DNA from: Pontibacter sp. HSC-14F20
GTDB taxonomy: Bacteria; Bacteroidota; Bacteroidia; Cytophagales; Hymenobacteraceae
Direction: 5' to 3'
NCBI RefSeq assembly: GCF_019599265.1
Contig: NZ_JAHZTC010000018.1
Location: 48,859 to 112,858, forward strand
DNA length: 64,000 nucleotides
The position numbers and the translations under genes were made by a program. The notes beneath the pieces were generated by a model that had not been told where the DNA came from, searched no databases, and saw only the letters and a program-made list of their open reading frames with translations. Below, in pieces: positions 26,194 to 35,036 of this stretch (the first letter of the stretch is position 1; the number at the start of each line of letters is the position of its first letter).

Positions 26194-27486
26194 ATGAACG
26201 TACTGATAATAGGTTCCGGCGCGAGAGAGCATGCGCTTGCCTGGAAACTGAGCCAGAGCCCATACGCCCAGCAGATATTTGTTGCCCCCGGAAACGCAGG
26301 CACAGACGAGTTTCACACCAGCTGCGGCATCGATATCCACAACTTTGATGAAGTTGCCAAGTTCGTAACCGACTTCAATATCATGATGGTAGTAGTTGGT
26401 CCTGAAAACACGCTGGTAGAAGGTATACACGACTACTTTCAGGAGAAGGATTTTCTGCGCGATGTGCTGGTCGTAGGCCCTAAGAAGCTGGGTGCAATGC
26501 TAGAGGGCAGCAAAGATTTCTGTAAGGCTTTTCTGCAGAAGCATAATATCCCGACGGCACGTTACGAAACATTTACCGAGGCAAACTACCGCGAAGCCGT
26601 AGAGTACCTGCACACGCACAGCTACCCTGTGGTACTCAAAGCCGACGGCCTGGCTGCCGGTAAAGGCGTGATCATCGCGCAGACATTTGAGGAAGCCGTT
26701 GACAGTCTGGAGGCCATGCTGCGCAATAACAAATTTGGCAAGGCGGGCAGCAAGGTGGTGATTGAAGACTACCTGCAAGGTATAGAGGTGTCTGTTTTTA
26801 TATTGACGGACGGCAAAGAGTATGTGCTGCTGCCGGAAGCGAAAGACTACAAGCGCATAGGTGAAGGTGATGCAGGTCTGAACACAGGAGGTATGGGGGC
26901 TATTTCGCCTGTTCCGTTTGTTGATGAGGTCTTTATGCAGAAGGTACGCGAGCGTGTAATAGAACCAACCATCCTCGGCATGCAGGCCGATAACCTGGAC
27001 TATACCGGCTTCCTGTTCATCGGCCTGATGAACGTGAATGGTGACCCTTACGTGATCGAGTACAACGTGCGCCTGGGGGATCCGGAAACAGAGGCAATTC
27101 TGCCGCGCATCAAGTCCGATCTGTTTGAGCTTTTCCTGGCGCTGCACGACCATAAACTCGGCGAATTTAAACTAGACATTGATTCACGCACTGCTGCTAC
27201 GGTATTCCTGGTTTCAGGCGGATACCCGGAAGGTTTCGACAAGGGCAAGGTGATCTCAGGTCTGGGGCAGGTGGATGCTGATACCCTGGTTTTCCATGCC
27301 GGAACAAAGCGTGTAGATGATAAAATCGTGAATAACGGTGGCCGTGTGATTGCGGTAACAGGACTAGGCGACACCATGGAAGAGGCACTGGCCAAAGCCA
27401 ACAAAGCAGCCGAAGCAATTACCTGGACCGACCGTTACTACCGTCGTGATATAGGCTTTGATCTGCAAAAACAAACCATGCGCTAG
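26194..27486 (+). CDS. purD: Phosphoribosylamine-glycine ligase
   Basis: The 430-residue ATP-grasp enzyme makes glycinamide ribonucleotide, the second step of purine synthesis. The start MNVLIIGSGAREHALAWKL is the PurD opening, followed by PGNAGTDE, VVGPENTLVEGIHDYF, the ATP-grasp YPVVLKADGLAAGKGV and LNTGGMGAISP, and the metal-binding FLFIGLMN and YNVRLGDPETEAILPR. It stands alone in the window, and other pur genes are not nearby. Its original terminator now lies beyond an IS3-derived insertion that begins 17 bp after the stop. Confidence 0.96.
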   Translation: MNVLIIGSGAREHALAWKLSQSPYAQQIFVAPGNAGTDEFHTSCGIDIHNFDEVAKFVTDFNIMMVVVGPENTLVEGIHDYFQEKDFLRDVLVVGPKKLGAMLEGSKDFCKAFLQKHNIPTARYETFTEANYREAVEYLHTHSYPVVLKADGLAAGKGVIIAQTFEEAVDSLEAMLRNNKFGKAGSKVVIEDYLQGIEVSVFILTDGKEYVLLPEAKDYKRIGEGDAGLNTGGMGAISPVPFVDEVFMQKVRERVIEPTILGMQADNLDYTGFLFIGLMNVNGDPYVIEYNVRLGDPETEAILPRIKSDLFELFLALHDHKLGEFKLDIDSRTAATVFLVSGGYPEGFDKGKVISGLGQVDADTLVFHAGTKRVDDKIVNNGGRVIAVTGLGDTMEEALAKANKAAEAITWTDRYYRRDIGFDLQKQTMR

Positions 27487-27502
27487 ACAGGCTATACCTG
27501 GA

Positions 27503-27920
27503 TGTCTCGTCCTGATATAAGTTGACGGTTTAGAGACGAAATTACTTTTTAATTTAAGACCTCCAATGCGTTTGTGTTGGAGTTTTCTTTTTCCACTGTT
27601 TTACCTCTAGTTCCTGCTGGGCGTGCATCTGCTCAGGTGTCAGGAAATGACACGGGAGGTGGGAAATGGCACGAGAGGTGGGGCCTTTGGCGGTTATAGA
27701 TACCCACTGACTCGGCGATCACCGCCACAGCCTCCAGATGATGAGCAAAGCCCCGCTCGAGGGCGAACTCATCCTTCAGAATACCGTTCACCCGCTCGGC
27801 CACCGCGTTCTGGCAGGGGGCGTACTTTTGAGTCATGCTCGGCTTTATCCGGGCCTTTTTTCTCTGCTGCTTTTTCCATATAAGGTTGATTTTAGTGTCA
27901 ACCTATTTCAGGACGGGGCA
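27503..27920 (-). mobile_element. Internally deleted IS3-family element, copy 1 (418 bp)
   Basis: The ends are inverted repeats: TGTCTCGTCCTGATATAAGT at 27503 and, read from the other end at 27920, TGCCCCGTCCTGAAATAGGT. The host base triplet GGA flanks both sides (27500-27502 and 27921-27923), the 3-bp target duplication typical of IS3. Inside, only the last part of the OrfB transposase (VAERVNGILKDEF, YNRQRPH) is left, joined to what may be the start of orfA. A 19-bp tandem duplication near 27645-27682 shifts the C-terminal frame. A second 418-bp copy is at 48063. Confidence 0.85.
27633..27836 (-). pseudogene. IS3-family OrfB transposase C-terminal fragment
   Basis: The 67-codon remnant reads MTQKYAPCQNAVAERVNGIL then KDEFALERGF and ends with YNRQRPHLSC before running out of frame. 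These are the last blocks of the rve integrase domain, including the catalytic-Glu helix region. The first two acidic residues are missing, so it cannot transpose itself. Confidence 0.8.
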
Positions 27921-27930
27921 GGATAAAAAT

Positions 27931-27964
27931 AAAGGCCGGTGTTTTTCGATACACCGGCCTTTTT
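27931..27964. terminator. Bidirectional terminator next to the bacilliredoxin gene
   Basis: AAAGGCCGGTGT (27931-27942) pairs with ACACCGGCCTTT (27951-27962), with A and T runs on either side. It serves the minus-strand bacilliredoxin and was probably shared with purD before the IS3-derived insertion. Confidence 0.85.
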
Positions 27965-27983
27965 GCTGGGATAAGCTAAAAGC

Positions 27984-28406
27984 TTAGCAGTAAGCTTCGA
28001 AAGCGCCTTGCAGGTTGTCTACAATGCGGTTGAGCTCGTTGCCCTCGATGTGGTAACGCTCGATCATGTGCACCAATTCACCATCCTTGAACAGGGCAAT
28101 AGAAGGAGATGATGGCGGATAAGGTAGCATGAACTCACGCGCTTTGGCCACGGCATCCTGCTCCATACCTGCAAACACGGTGATCATTTTGCTCGGGCGC
28201 TTCTCAGAAGAGGCAACAGCCATTTTAAGGGCAGGGCGAGCCTTAGAAGCAGCGCAACCGCACACAGAGTTTACAGCTACCAGCACTGTACCTTCTTTTG
28301 ACGAAAGTGCCTGCTCAACTTCTTCTGCGGTCATTAGTTGTTCGAAGCCTGCAGAGGTAAGGTCTTCGCGGATCGGGGCGACCATATATTCAGGATACAT
28401 TCCCAT
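27984..28406 (-). CDS. Bacilliredoxin, BrxA/BrxB (YphP/YqiW) family
   Basis: The 140-residue thioredoxin-fold protein carries the CGC active site (Cys49-Gly-Cys51 in NSVCGCAA) and a C-terminal cysteine in EAYC. BrxA and BrxB remove bacillithiol from oxidised protein cysteines in the cytoplasm. The MYPEYMVAPIREDLTSAGF opening and YPPSSPSIALF are family features. It is monocistronic. Whether this organism makes bacillithiol cannot be told from the window. Confidence 0.9.
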   Translation of the reverse strand: MGMYPEYMVAPIREDLTSAGFEQLMTAEEVEQALSSKEGTVLVAVNSVCGCAASKARPALKMAVASSEKRPSKMITVFAGMEQDAVAKAREFMLPYPPSSPSIALFKDGELVHMIERYHIEGNELNRIVDNLQGAFEAYC

Positions 28407-28666
28407 GATTATCAGCTTTAAATTAAAATATAATTAACACTGCAAAATTAAACATAATTCTGCAGAAAGGCTACAGCTCAGAAGTGTAACACTAAATAGG
28501 GAACTTAAAATATATCTTATTGTATAGTTTTGAGAATATGCGTTTTAGCTAAACAGAAGGTATAGAAGTAAGGTATACACTGTTATGCCGGCATGCTGCG
28601 TTCACAACCAGGTTTGCGTACGTGGCAATCCCGGATTTTGCGCGACCCTTGGCCTGAGACCCTACT

Positions 28667-29023
28667 ATGCAACAACACCCGCACTCAAATCCATTCGGCA
28701 AGAAGAGATTCCATCAGGTAGCTTATTTTTACATGCCTGCCAACGATGAGCGACCAGCCGAGCTTATCCAGATCCTGAACTGTGACCAGACTTACATCCA
28801 TGTGCCTATGCGCGAAGAAGACGTAACGCTTGACGCCTTTTTTGTACGCGATATGACAGAGGCAGAAATCCAGAATTGTAGTGACCGGCAGGTATGGCAG
28901 ATATTTGTGCACTGGGATGAACTGCACGAGGACCATGTGCGCTACAAGGTTAGTGCAAAGGTGTTGAAAGAGTTGGAGCAGTTCAAATCGAAATTCCCCT
29001 TGCCTGAAAGTATGGTTGCCTAG
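28667..29023 (+). CDS. Conserved-looking hypothetical protein, 118 residues
   Basis: I do not recognise this gene. It encodes a soluble protein with an even amino-acid mix, no signal peptide or membrane helix, an aromatic-rich centre (VWQIFVHWDELHEDHVRY) and a charged C-terminal helix (KVLKELEQFKSKF). Codon use matches neighbouring core genes. No ribosome-binding site stands out. It lies alone between the bacilliredoxin and a response-regulator gene, both over 250 bp away. Confidence 0.6.
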   Translation: MQQHPHSNPFGKKRFHQVAYFYMPANDERPAELIQILNCDQTYIHVPMREEDVTLDAFFVRDMTEAEIQNCSDRQVWQIFVHWDELHEDHVRYKVSAKVLKELEQFKSKFPLPESMVA

Positions 29024-29565
29024 AGTTCTTTATACACAAATACTCTATAGTCAAAACAGGAGTCAACTGTCGCTATTTGTACTTACTGCAAGTATAAATA
29101 GCTTACTGCTCGATGTAAAGCTGTATTTTTGTGTATAAAACATGTATTTCTTGCGTTAAAGCCCTCTCTAGTTAAAGCCTCTCTTCCAAAATCAGTATAA
29201 GATATTAGTTGGTATCTACTCCTGAGTATCGCTCCGGCCCATGGAAAATCCGAAGGGATATATGCCCTTTTAAAGTGCTGAGCATGGTTTTCTGTCGGAG
29301 CTTTTCATTTCCTGGTTAGAACGAAGTTGCACGCGCGTATTAGTTACGAAAATGCCAGCGACAAATAACGGGTGAGTTTGAAGAAAGTGCATACCTGATC
29401 CCTGCTCGTGCTTCTTTGCTTTTTTTGGTATATTGGGTTAACTAATCAAGTGAAGTCGTTGTTAATATTTTGGAGTACAAGTAGTTATACCTGTTTCAGT
29501 AGAGGGACCTATAGGTCTGGGTGCAACCCGGAATACTTTCATTGTCATTAGTATATAGCATACCT
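29024..29565 (+). other. Intergenic region with promoter and possible structured RNA
   Basis: TATTTTTG at 29124-29131 fits the -7 consensus. From about 29,229 to 29,302 the sequence folds on paper: GCTCCG with CGGAGC at the base, GAAAA with TTTTC inside, and AGGG/CCCT at the tip, followed by a TTTTC tract. This could be a small RNA with terminator or part of the leader of the downstream regulator. No coding frame is supported. Confidence 0.3.
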
Positions 29566-30240
29566 ATGGAAGAGCAAAAGCCAATAAAAGTCATTATAAC
29601 GGAAGATCATATTATCTTACGGCAGGGCCTTATAGCGCTGTTGAACGAGGACAATGAAATAGAAGTGGTAGGAGAGGCAAGTAACGGTGTGAAACTTCTG
29701 GAACTACTCGCCCAGGTACCTGCCGATGTGGTGCTAATGGATATTAACATGCCTGAGATGGATGGTTTTGAAGCCACGGAACGGGTTCAGGAGACCTATC
29801 CTGAAACAAAAGTTCTTGCGCTTTCGATGCTCAATAGTCTGCCTTATGTGCAGAAGATCATGAGTTGCGGGGCCTCGGGTTATATCCTGAAAACGACCGG
29901 AAAAGATGAATTGCGCTCTGCCATAAAACTGATAGCGGGTGGCACAAATTATATCTGTAGCGAACTCTCTATTAAAATGCTTGCCAACTCCATGATGTCA
30001 GTTACTCCCAAAAATGAAAAGGTGGAACAGACGGGTTTGTCGAAGCGGGAAATAGAGGTGCTGACCTTAATTGCAGAAGGATTTACAAACGCAGAGATTG
30101 CAGATAGGCTTTTTACCAGTAAGCGAACTATAGAAACGCATCGGCAGAACATACTTGAGAAAACCGGAGCCAAAAATACAGCCAATCTTATAAAGTATGC
30201 GATCGGGCACAAGATCATTGATGTAGATGTCTCGGAATAA
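29566..30240 (+). CDS. NarL/FixJ-type response regulator (REC + LuxR HTH)
   Basis: From the ATG at 29566 (MEEQKPIKVI) the protein has 224 residues. The longer GTG form adds 15 residues with no domain. REC covers about 6-125 with the acidic pair Glu13/Asp14, phospho-acceptor Asp59 (LMDINMPEMDG) and LKTTGKDE lysine loop. The LuxR helix-turn-helix is at about 155-215 (LSKREIEVLTLIAEGFTNAE, TSKRTIETHRQNIL). Such regulators pair with HisKA_3 kinases. The histidine kinase module at the C-terminus of the gene at 30813-34802 is a candidate partner by proximity. Confidence 0.92.
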   Translation: MEEQKPIKVIITEDHIILRQGLIALLNEDNEIEVVGEASNGVKLLELLAQVPADVVLMDINMPEMDGFEATERVQETYPETKVLALSMLNSLPYVQKIMSCGASGYILKTTGKDELRSAIKLIAGGTNYICSELSIKMLANSMMSVTPKNEKVEQTGLSKREIEVLTLIAEGFTNAEIADRLFTSKRTIETHRQNILEKTGAKNTANLIKYAIGHKIIDVDVSE

Positions 30241-30255
30241 GCAGGCAGGCTCTTT

Positions 30256-30561
30256 TTAGGGATTATTTGAATTGCCTGTTTTGAGCGCCATCCGCTCTAA
30301 CGTTGCGTGTGCATTCAGCAAACTCTTCAGCATTCTGTAGTCATAGGAGTTGTATGTAATTCCATCGATATCAGAGAAGAAAATCTGCAGCGTATAAAGC
30401 AGTTCAGGCGTGAGGTCTACTGTTTTTAATTCCTCCCCGTCAGCAGGGTGTGGTTCTACAAGTAACCCGTTTGGAATTACCTTAACATGAAAGGTTTCAA
30501 CCTTGCCTGCAGCTTGCTTATTTTCAAATTCCTGAAGCAAATCCTGCACCTTTTCAATCAT
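30256..30561 (-). CDS. Hypothetical protein, 101 residues
   Basis: I do not recognise this small acidic protein. It has no signal or membrane segment. It starts with a helical stretch (IEKVQDLLQEFENKQAAG), then a likely beta segment (FHVKVIPNGLLVEPHP) and ends in a helix (YRMLKSLLNAHATLERMALK). It lies between the response regulator (convergent) and the hybrid kinase (same strand, but separated by a terminator), so a role in that signalling block is only a possibility. Confidence 0.6.
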   Translation of the reverse strand: MIEKVQDLLQEFENKQAAGKVETFHVKVIPNGLLVEPHPADGEELKTVDLTPELLYTLQIFFSDIDGITYNSYDYRMLKSLLNAHATLERMALKTGNSNNP

Positions 30562-30676
30562 CGCACCTCTACATTTAATCGCCTGTTTTGCTTACTTCTA
30601 CTTTTCCGTAAGGTAGGTTTTGTGACAAGTAACTGTATAAGTAGTAGTACTTAAATGCATCGTTATAAGTGCTCAA

Positions 30677-30701
30677 ATTTTACACTTTCCTTGTGTAAAA
30701 T
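30677..30701. promoter_or_regulatory. Inverted repeat upstream of the 101-residue gene
   Basis: ATTTTACAC (30677-30685) and GTGTAAAAT (30693-30701) are perfect 9-bp arms around a 7-nt spacer. It may be an operator or hairpin 116 bp before the ATG. There is no T run for a terminator. Confidence 0.35.
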
Positions 30702-30746
30702 CAGAAGTCTCAATGATTTAATGTTAGAGTGTAGGATATACCTTTA

Positions 30747-30789
30747 AAAAAGAAGGCTGAAGGCGACCTGATCCGGTTTACCTTCAGCC
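30747..30789 (-). terminator. Rho-independent terminator of the CheB-CheR-kinase gene
   Basis: On the minus strand GGCTGAAGG (30789-30781) pairs with CCTTCAGCC (30763-30755), followed by TTCTTTTTT. Confidence 0.75.
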
Positions 30790-30812
30790 TCCGGCAATGC
30801 ACACGAAGTAGA

Positions 30813-33800
30813 TCAGCTTGTCTTGTTTGTGTGGTCTTGGGTAAATGTGATCTCAATCAGGCAGCCGTTACCGGCTTTGGTGGCGATTTCAAATTCCCCG
30901 TCCAGTAAGTCTATCCGGTTTTTAATGCTTTTCAGGCCAACGCCTTTCTTATTCTGCAGGTCTTTTAGGTCTATACCTTTGCCATTGTCCCGCACGCTCA
31001 GATAAATACTTTTGTCGGTTACAGTTAGTGCTACATCCGCTTTCGTTGCACCCGAGTGTTTGATCACATTATTTAAGAGTTCCTGTATAATTCGATATAC
31101 TGATAAGGAAGTAGAGTAGTCCAGGCTGTTTTCCGGAACTACCAGGTTAGATGTAAGCCGTAACTGAGGACTTGAAAACCTGCTAATGATTTCTCCAATG
31201 GCTGTTTTAAGCCCGAATTCTTTCAGAACTGCAGGCGTAAGCTCAAAAGAAATATTCCGGGTAATTTGAATGCCTTCTTTCAGAAACTGGTCTACATGCT
31301 CCTTTGTCGTTTTTTGCTGCGCAGTATTGGTTGGCAGATTGTCTAGCTTAAGTTTTGCCGCATAAAGGACCTGCCCAAGGCCATTATGCAGGGCTTCCGA
31401 AATACGGCTACGTTCTTCTTCCTGCGTCTGTAAGATCGTGCTTAGCTTTTCGCGTTGCTGTGACAGCTTTATTTTAATAGTGGCTTCGTCTGCATCTTTC
31501 TGGTCCTGTATATCGGTGGCAGTTCCGATCCAGAGGGTTATTTTACCATGTTCATCTTTTACAGGCACATCTTTGATCAGGTGCCACCGGTAGGTGTGAT
31601 CGGCTTTGCGGCGTATGCGTGCCTGTGCATTATGCACCTCTCCTGTCTCCAGGCAGCGTTCGTAATCAGGTATGATCGTTTTCAGATCTTCCGGGTGAAA
31701 GGCAGCCTGCCATCCCCAGCCTCCCGATTCTTCTTTGGTGAGACCTGTATACTCGTACCAGAATTTATTGAAGGAGTTGTTCTCGCCGGTTGGTTTGTTT
31801 GTCCAGGTAATGTGCGGCACAGCCTCCAGCAGGTTTTTAAACTTGTCGGCATTTTGTCTAAGCTCTTCCTGTTGCTGTTGTACCGCCTTCTCGTTCAGTT
31901 TGCGCTCCGTTATATCCTGTAGGGTAAGCACCAGGCCATCGTCAAACTTTACCGCCACTACGTGCAGCCATACCTCTTTCCGGTTTATTTCCTGCAGCAG
32001 CTCTGTATCAAGCGGTTCACCTGTTTCCACAACATTTACCATGCTTTCAAACACGCCCTGTTCCATTAGCTTCGGGTAATCGTTCCAAAGCGTTCTGTCG
32101 ATCAGTTTGTTCTCCGGTCTGTCGAACAGGGCCTTTGCCTGCTGGTTAACCGTGCTGATGCTGAAGTCTGTGATTACATGGGCAGCAGATCTAACCGATT
32201 TTAGAGCAAGTATAGCGTTAGGGGAGCTGTGAAGTATACCAGCGTGCAGCAGGTGCATGGTCTTTAGCTCATTTATCTGGATGAAGATGATGATGGCTCC
32301 GTCAATCCTGCGTTCCTGCGTAATGTAAGGCAGCACCCGCATCTGGTACCATACCCCGTTCTTATCCTGCAGTTCTTTCTCAACTACCTGGTTGCTGTTT
32401 ATAACTTGCTTTATGTCTTCTGTTAATTTGTCGTAGCGCAAGTTATTGGAAATATGGTCAATAGAGCGGCCAATATCGCTTTCGATCAGGTTAATCAGGC
32501 GCGTAGCCGATGGGGTATATTTGCGGATGATCAGTTTACGGTCCACAAAGATCTGCCCGATGTCGGTGCTTCGGAAGTAATTGTTCAGGTCATCGTCGAG
32601 CTCAATCAGCGCTTTTATTTTATACTGATGCTCGGTGTTAATGGTATGCAGCTCCTCGTTCAGCGACTGCAGTTCTTCGTTGGTGCTTTGCAGTTCCTCG
32701 TTCGATGACAGCAGCTCTTCGTTGGTGCTTTGCAGTTCTTCGTTGGCAGTTTCAAGTTCTTCTACAACAGCCTGCAGGTCGTCTTTCGTGTATTGCAGTT
32801 CCTGTTCCAGCTCATCAACGCGGGTTTTATACTGGCTCTCGCTTACCACTACTACCTGGTCTGGTTTAAGCGGAATACGCGGCTGCTCCTCCGAAAACAG
32901 CACCAGGGTATAGCGCTGCAGCTGCTTTTTATCTGTATGGTTTGGTTTTACGACAACATTAATGTAACGCAGGTGGTTGCCATCATGCACCTGTATGTTA
33001 TGCGCTATTACTTTTTCTTTTTCGATGCCTGCCTTGCGAAGCATAGCACCCAGGCTGACGGCGAGGTCCTGCGGTACCAGTTTCAGCAGGTTAAAGGTAA
33101 AGCTCTGCTCCGGCAGGTCCAGGAATTTCTTGAACTTACCGGCGCCATGCAGCACGTCATAGTTCTCGTCTACATACACAGCAGCATAACTGTACTCTTC
33201 CAGCACGGTTTCGCTCAGCACTTCGTTAAAGCTATGCTGCAGCACTTGCTTGGCAGTCAGGTCGCGGGATAAGGATGGGAGCGAGGTAATGATCGGGCGC
33301 TTGCTCATGCTGCCTGTGAAAGTTTCTGTTATTCCCAGTGAGCGTGCTGGTTCTGTATTCCGGAAGATCTTCCACTTTTTGTTCACCTCCTCAAAGCTCT
33401 TTAAATCTCCTACACTCTCGCTGGAACCCAGGAACAGGTAACCTCGCATGACCAGGGCATAATGAAACTTTTCGATCACGCGCTTCTGCAGCATCGGGTT
33501 GAGGTAAATGAGCATATTGCGGCAGCTCACCAAGTCTATTCTGCTGAAGGGAGGGTCGTTGGTGACATTGTGAGGCGAGAAGATCACCATGCGGCGCACA
33601 CGCTGTGCTACCCTGTATTTGCCTTCCTCTTTAATGAAATAATCGTGCAGCCGCTCTTCTGACACTTCAGATAAGCTACTATAGGTATACAAGCCTTTAC
33701 TTGCAAAATCAAGCGCTTCCCGGTCAATATCAGAAGCAAAGATCTTCACTTCAACCTCTTTTTTTACTTTGTCGAGGTACTCGCGCACGAGCAGGGCAAT

Positions 33801-34802
33801 AGAATAGGCTTCTTCGCCGGTTGAGCAACCCGCCACCCAGATCCGGAGTTGGTCACCGTTCTTTTTCCCTTCGACGATATCTGGAATGACTTTACTGGCC
33901 AGGAACTTATAGGCTTCTTCGTCGCGGAAAAACTTGGTTACCCCGATCAGGAATTCTTTGCCAAGCATCTCCACTTCATCGGCATTCATGTTCAGGTAAT
34001 CGAGGTAATCCGCAAAATCACTGATGCCTTTAATGTTCATGCGCCTGCTGATGCGCCTGATAATAGTGGGTTGCTTGTAGTTGCTGAAATCTATACCTGT
34101 CTGCTGGTTTATCATGTCCAGTATCTGGAAGAAAGTAGCTTCAGCTTCGCTATCGGCAAGTTCAATCAGTTTTCCGCTAAAGGGGCCTAATTTTATGTAA
34201 TCAAATATTTCTGCAGACATCAGCTCAGGAGGGAGAATATGGTCGGCATACCCGGAGTTGATGGCGTTGCGGGGCATACCGTCGAAACGGGCAGTTGTTG
34301 GATCCTGCACCAGCACCAGGCCACCTTCTTTTTTAATGGCTTCTATACCTTTTGTGCCATCAGTACCAGTGCCGGAAAGTATAACCCCGATCGCGCGCTG
34401 CTTTTTATCTTGGGCAAGAGAAGAAAAGAACGTGTCGATAGTTTGCGAGCGATTCAGGTTGGTTTTGTTGTTGAGCTTAAAGCGGTTATTTTCTATGGTA
34501 AGTTCTTTGGAGCTAGGTATAACGTATACCCGGTTAGGCAGCAGCAGTTCATCGTGTTCCGCTTCCTGTACCTTAAGAGCAGAGTATTGTTCCAGTATCT
34601 CGGTTAACAGGCTGCGGTATTCTGACGAAATGTGCTGTACAATTACATAGGCCACTTTATCTTGTGGTATGGTACTGAACATGGCCTCCAGGGCCTGCAG
34701 TCCACCGGCAGAGGCACCAATGCCTATTACATATACTTCCTGCTCTCCCTTTTTGGTAAAGCTGGTTCCCGAACCGTTTCCTGCTTTAATCGCTTTTGCC
34801 AT
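30813..34802 (-). CDS. CheB methylesterase-CheR methyltransferase-PAS-histidine kinase fusion
   Basis: The ATG at 34802 gives 1329 residues (a TTG at 34856 is open but weaker). The CheB domain has catalytic Ser31 (GASAGG), His57 (VQHIS) and Asp148 (TGTDG) and no receiver domain. The CheR domain follows (about 215-480; WVAGCSTGEEAYS for SAM binding, SCRNMLIYLNP). Next come a heptad coiled coil of repeated NEELQS units, three PAS domains, then a HisKA_3 dimerisation helix with phospho-His in EALHNGLGQ and an HATPase (ELLNNVIKHS, DNGKGI, GVGLKSIKNR). No chemoreceptor is in the window. This family is usually a stress or two-component sensor rather than a chemotaxis protein. Its output may be the regulator at 29566. 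Confidence 0.9.
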   Translation of the reverse strand: MAKAIKAGNGSGTSFTKKGEQEVYVIGIGASAGGLQALEAMFSTIPQDKVAYVIVQHISSEYRSLLTEILEQYSALKVQEAEHDELLLPNRVYVIPSSKELTIENNRFKLNNKTNLNRSQTIDTFFSSLAQDKKQRAIGVILSGTGTDGTKGIEAIKKEGGLVLVQDPTTARFDGMPRNAINSGYADHILPPELMSAEIFDYIKLGPFSGKLIELADSEAEATFFQILDMINQQTGIDFSNYKQPTIIRRISRRMNIKGISDFADYLDYLNMNADEVEMLGKEFLIGVTKFFRDEEAYKFLASKVIPDIVEGKKNGDQLRIWVAGCSTGEEAYSIALLVREYLDKVKKEVEVKIFASDIDREALDFASKGLYTYSSLSEVSEERLHDYFIKEEGKYRVAQRVRRMVIFSPHNVTNDPPFSRIDLVSCRNMLIYLNPMLQKRVIEKFHYALVMRGYLFLGSSESVGDLKSFEEVNKKWKIFRNTEPARSLGITETFTGSMSKRPIITSLPSLSRDLTAKQVLQHSFNEVLSETVLEEYSYAAVYVDENYDVLHGAGKFKKFLDLPEQSFTFNLLKLVPQDLAVSLGAMLRKAGIEKEKVIAHNIQVHDGNHLRYINVVVKPNHTDKKQLQRYTLVLFSEEQPRIPLKPDQVVVVSESQYKTRVDELEQELQYTKDDLQAVVEELETANEELQSTNEELLSSNEELQSTNEELQSLNEELHTINTEHQYKIKALIELDDDLNNYFRSTDIGQIFVDRKLIIRKYTPSATRLINLIESDIGRSIDHISNNLRYDKLTEDIKQVINSNQVVEKELQDKNGVWYQMRVLPYITQERRIDGAIIIFIQINELKTMHLLHAGILHSSPNAILALKSVRSAAHVITDFSISTVNQQAKALFDRPENKLIDRTLWNDYPKLMEQGVFESMVNVVETGEPLDTELLQEINRKEVWLHVVAVKFDDGLVLTLQDITERKLNEKAVQQQQEELRQNADKFKNLLEAVPHITWTNKPTGENNSFNKFWYEYTGLTKEESGGWGWQAAFHPEDLKTIIPDYERCLETGEVHNAQARIRRKADHTYRWHLIKDVPVKDEHGKITLWIGTATDIQDQKDADEATIKIKLSQQREKLSTILQTQEEERSRISEALHNGLGQVLYAAKLKLDNLPTNTAQQKTTKEHVDQFLKEGIQITRNISFELTPAVLKEFGLKTAIGEIISRFSSPQLRLTSNLVVPENSLDYSTSLSVYRIIQELLNNVIKHSGATKADVALTVTDKSIYLSVRDNGKGIDLKDLQNKKGVGLKSIKNRIDLLDGEFEIATKAGNGCLIEITFTQDHTNKTS

Positions 34803-35036
34803 ACCTGTTTCTTTAACCCTTTCTTTATCCTGCTTTATAGCATGCCAATTTACCAATTAATACTATAACATAATGCTTGTAAGGAAGGTGCTATGAGGCA
34901 TAATCCAAGGTTTATTGCAGAACATGTTGCTATCGGGTTTGCATTTATGGTTTAACACTTCATTTTGAAGCCCGTACACAAATTAATAGCAATAGCCTGG
35001 GCTCTAGTTGCTTCAGGTATAATGTAATGCCACTAT

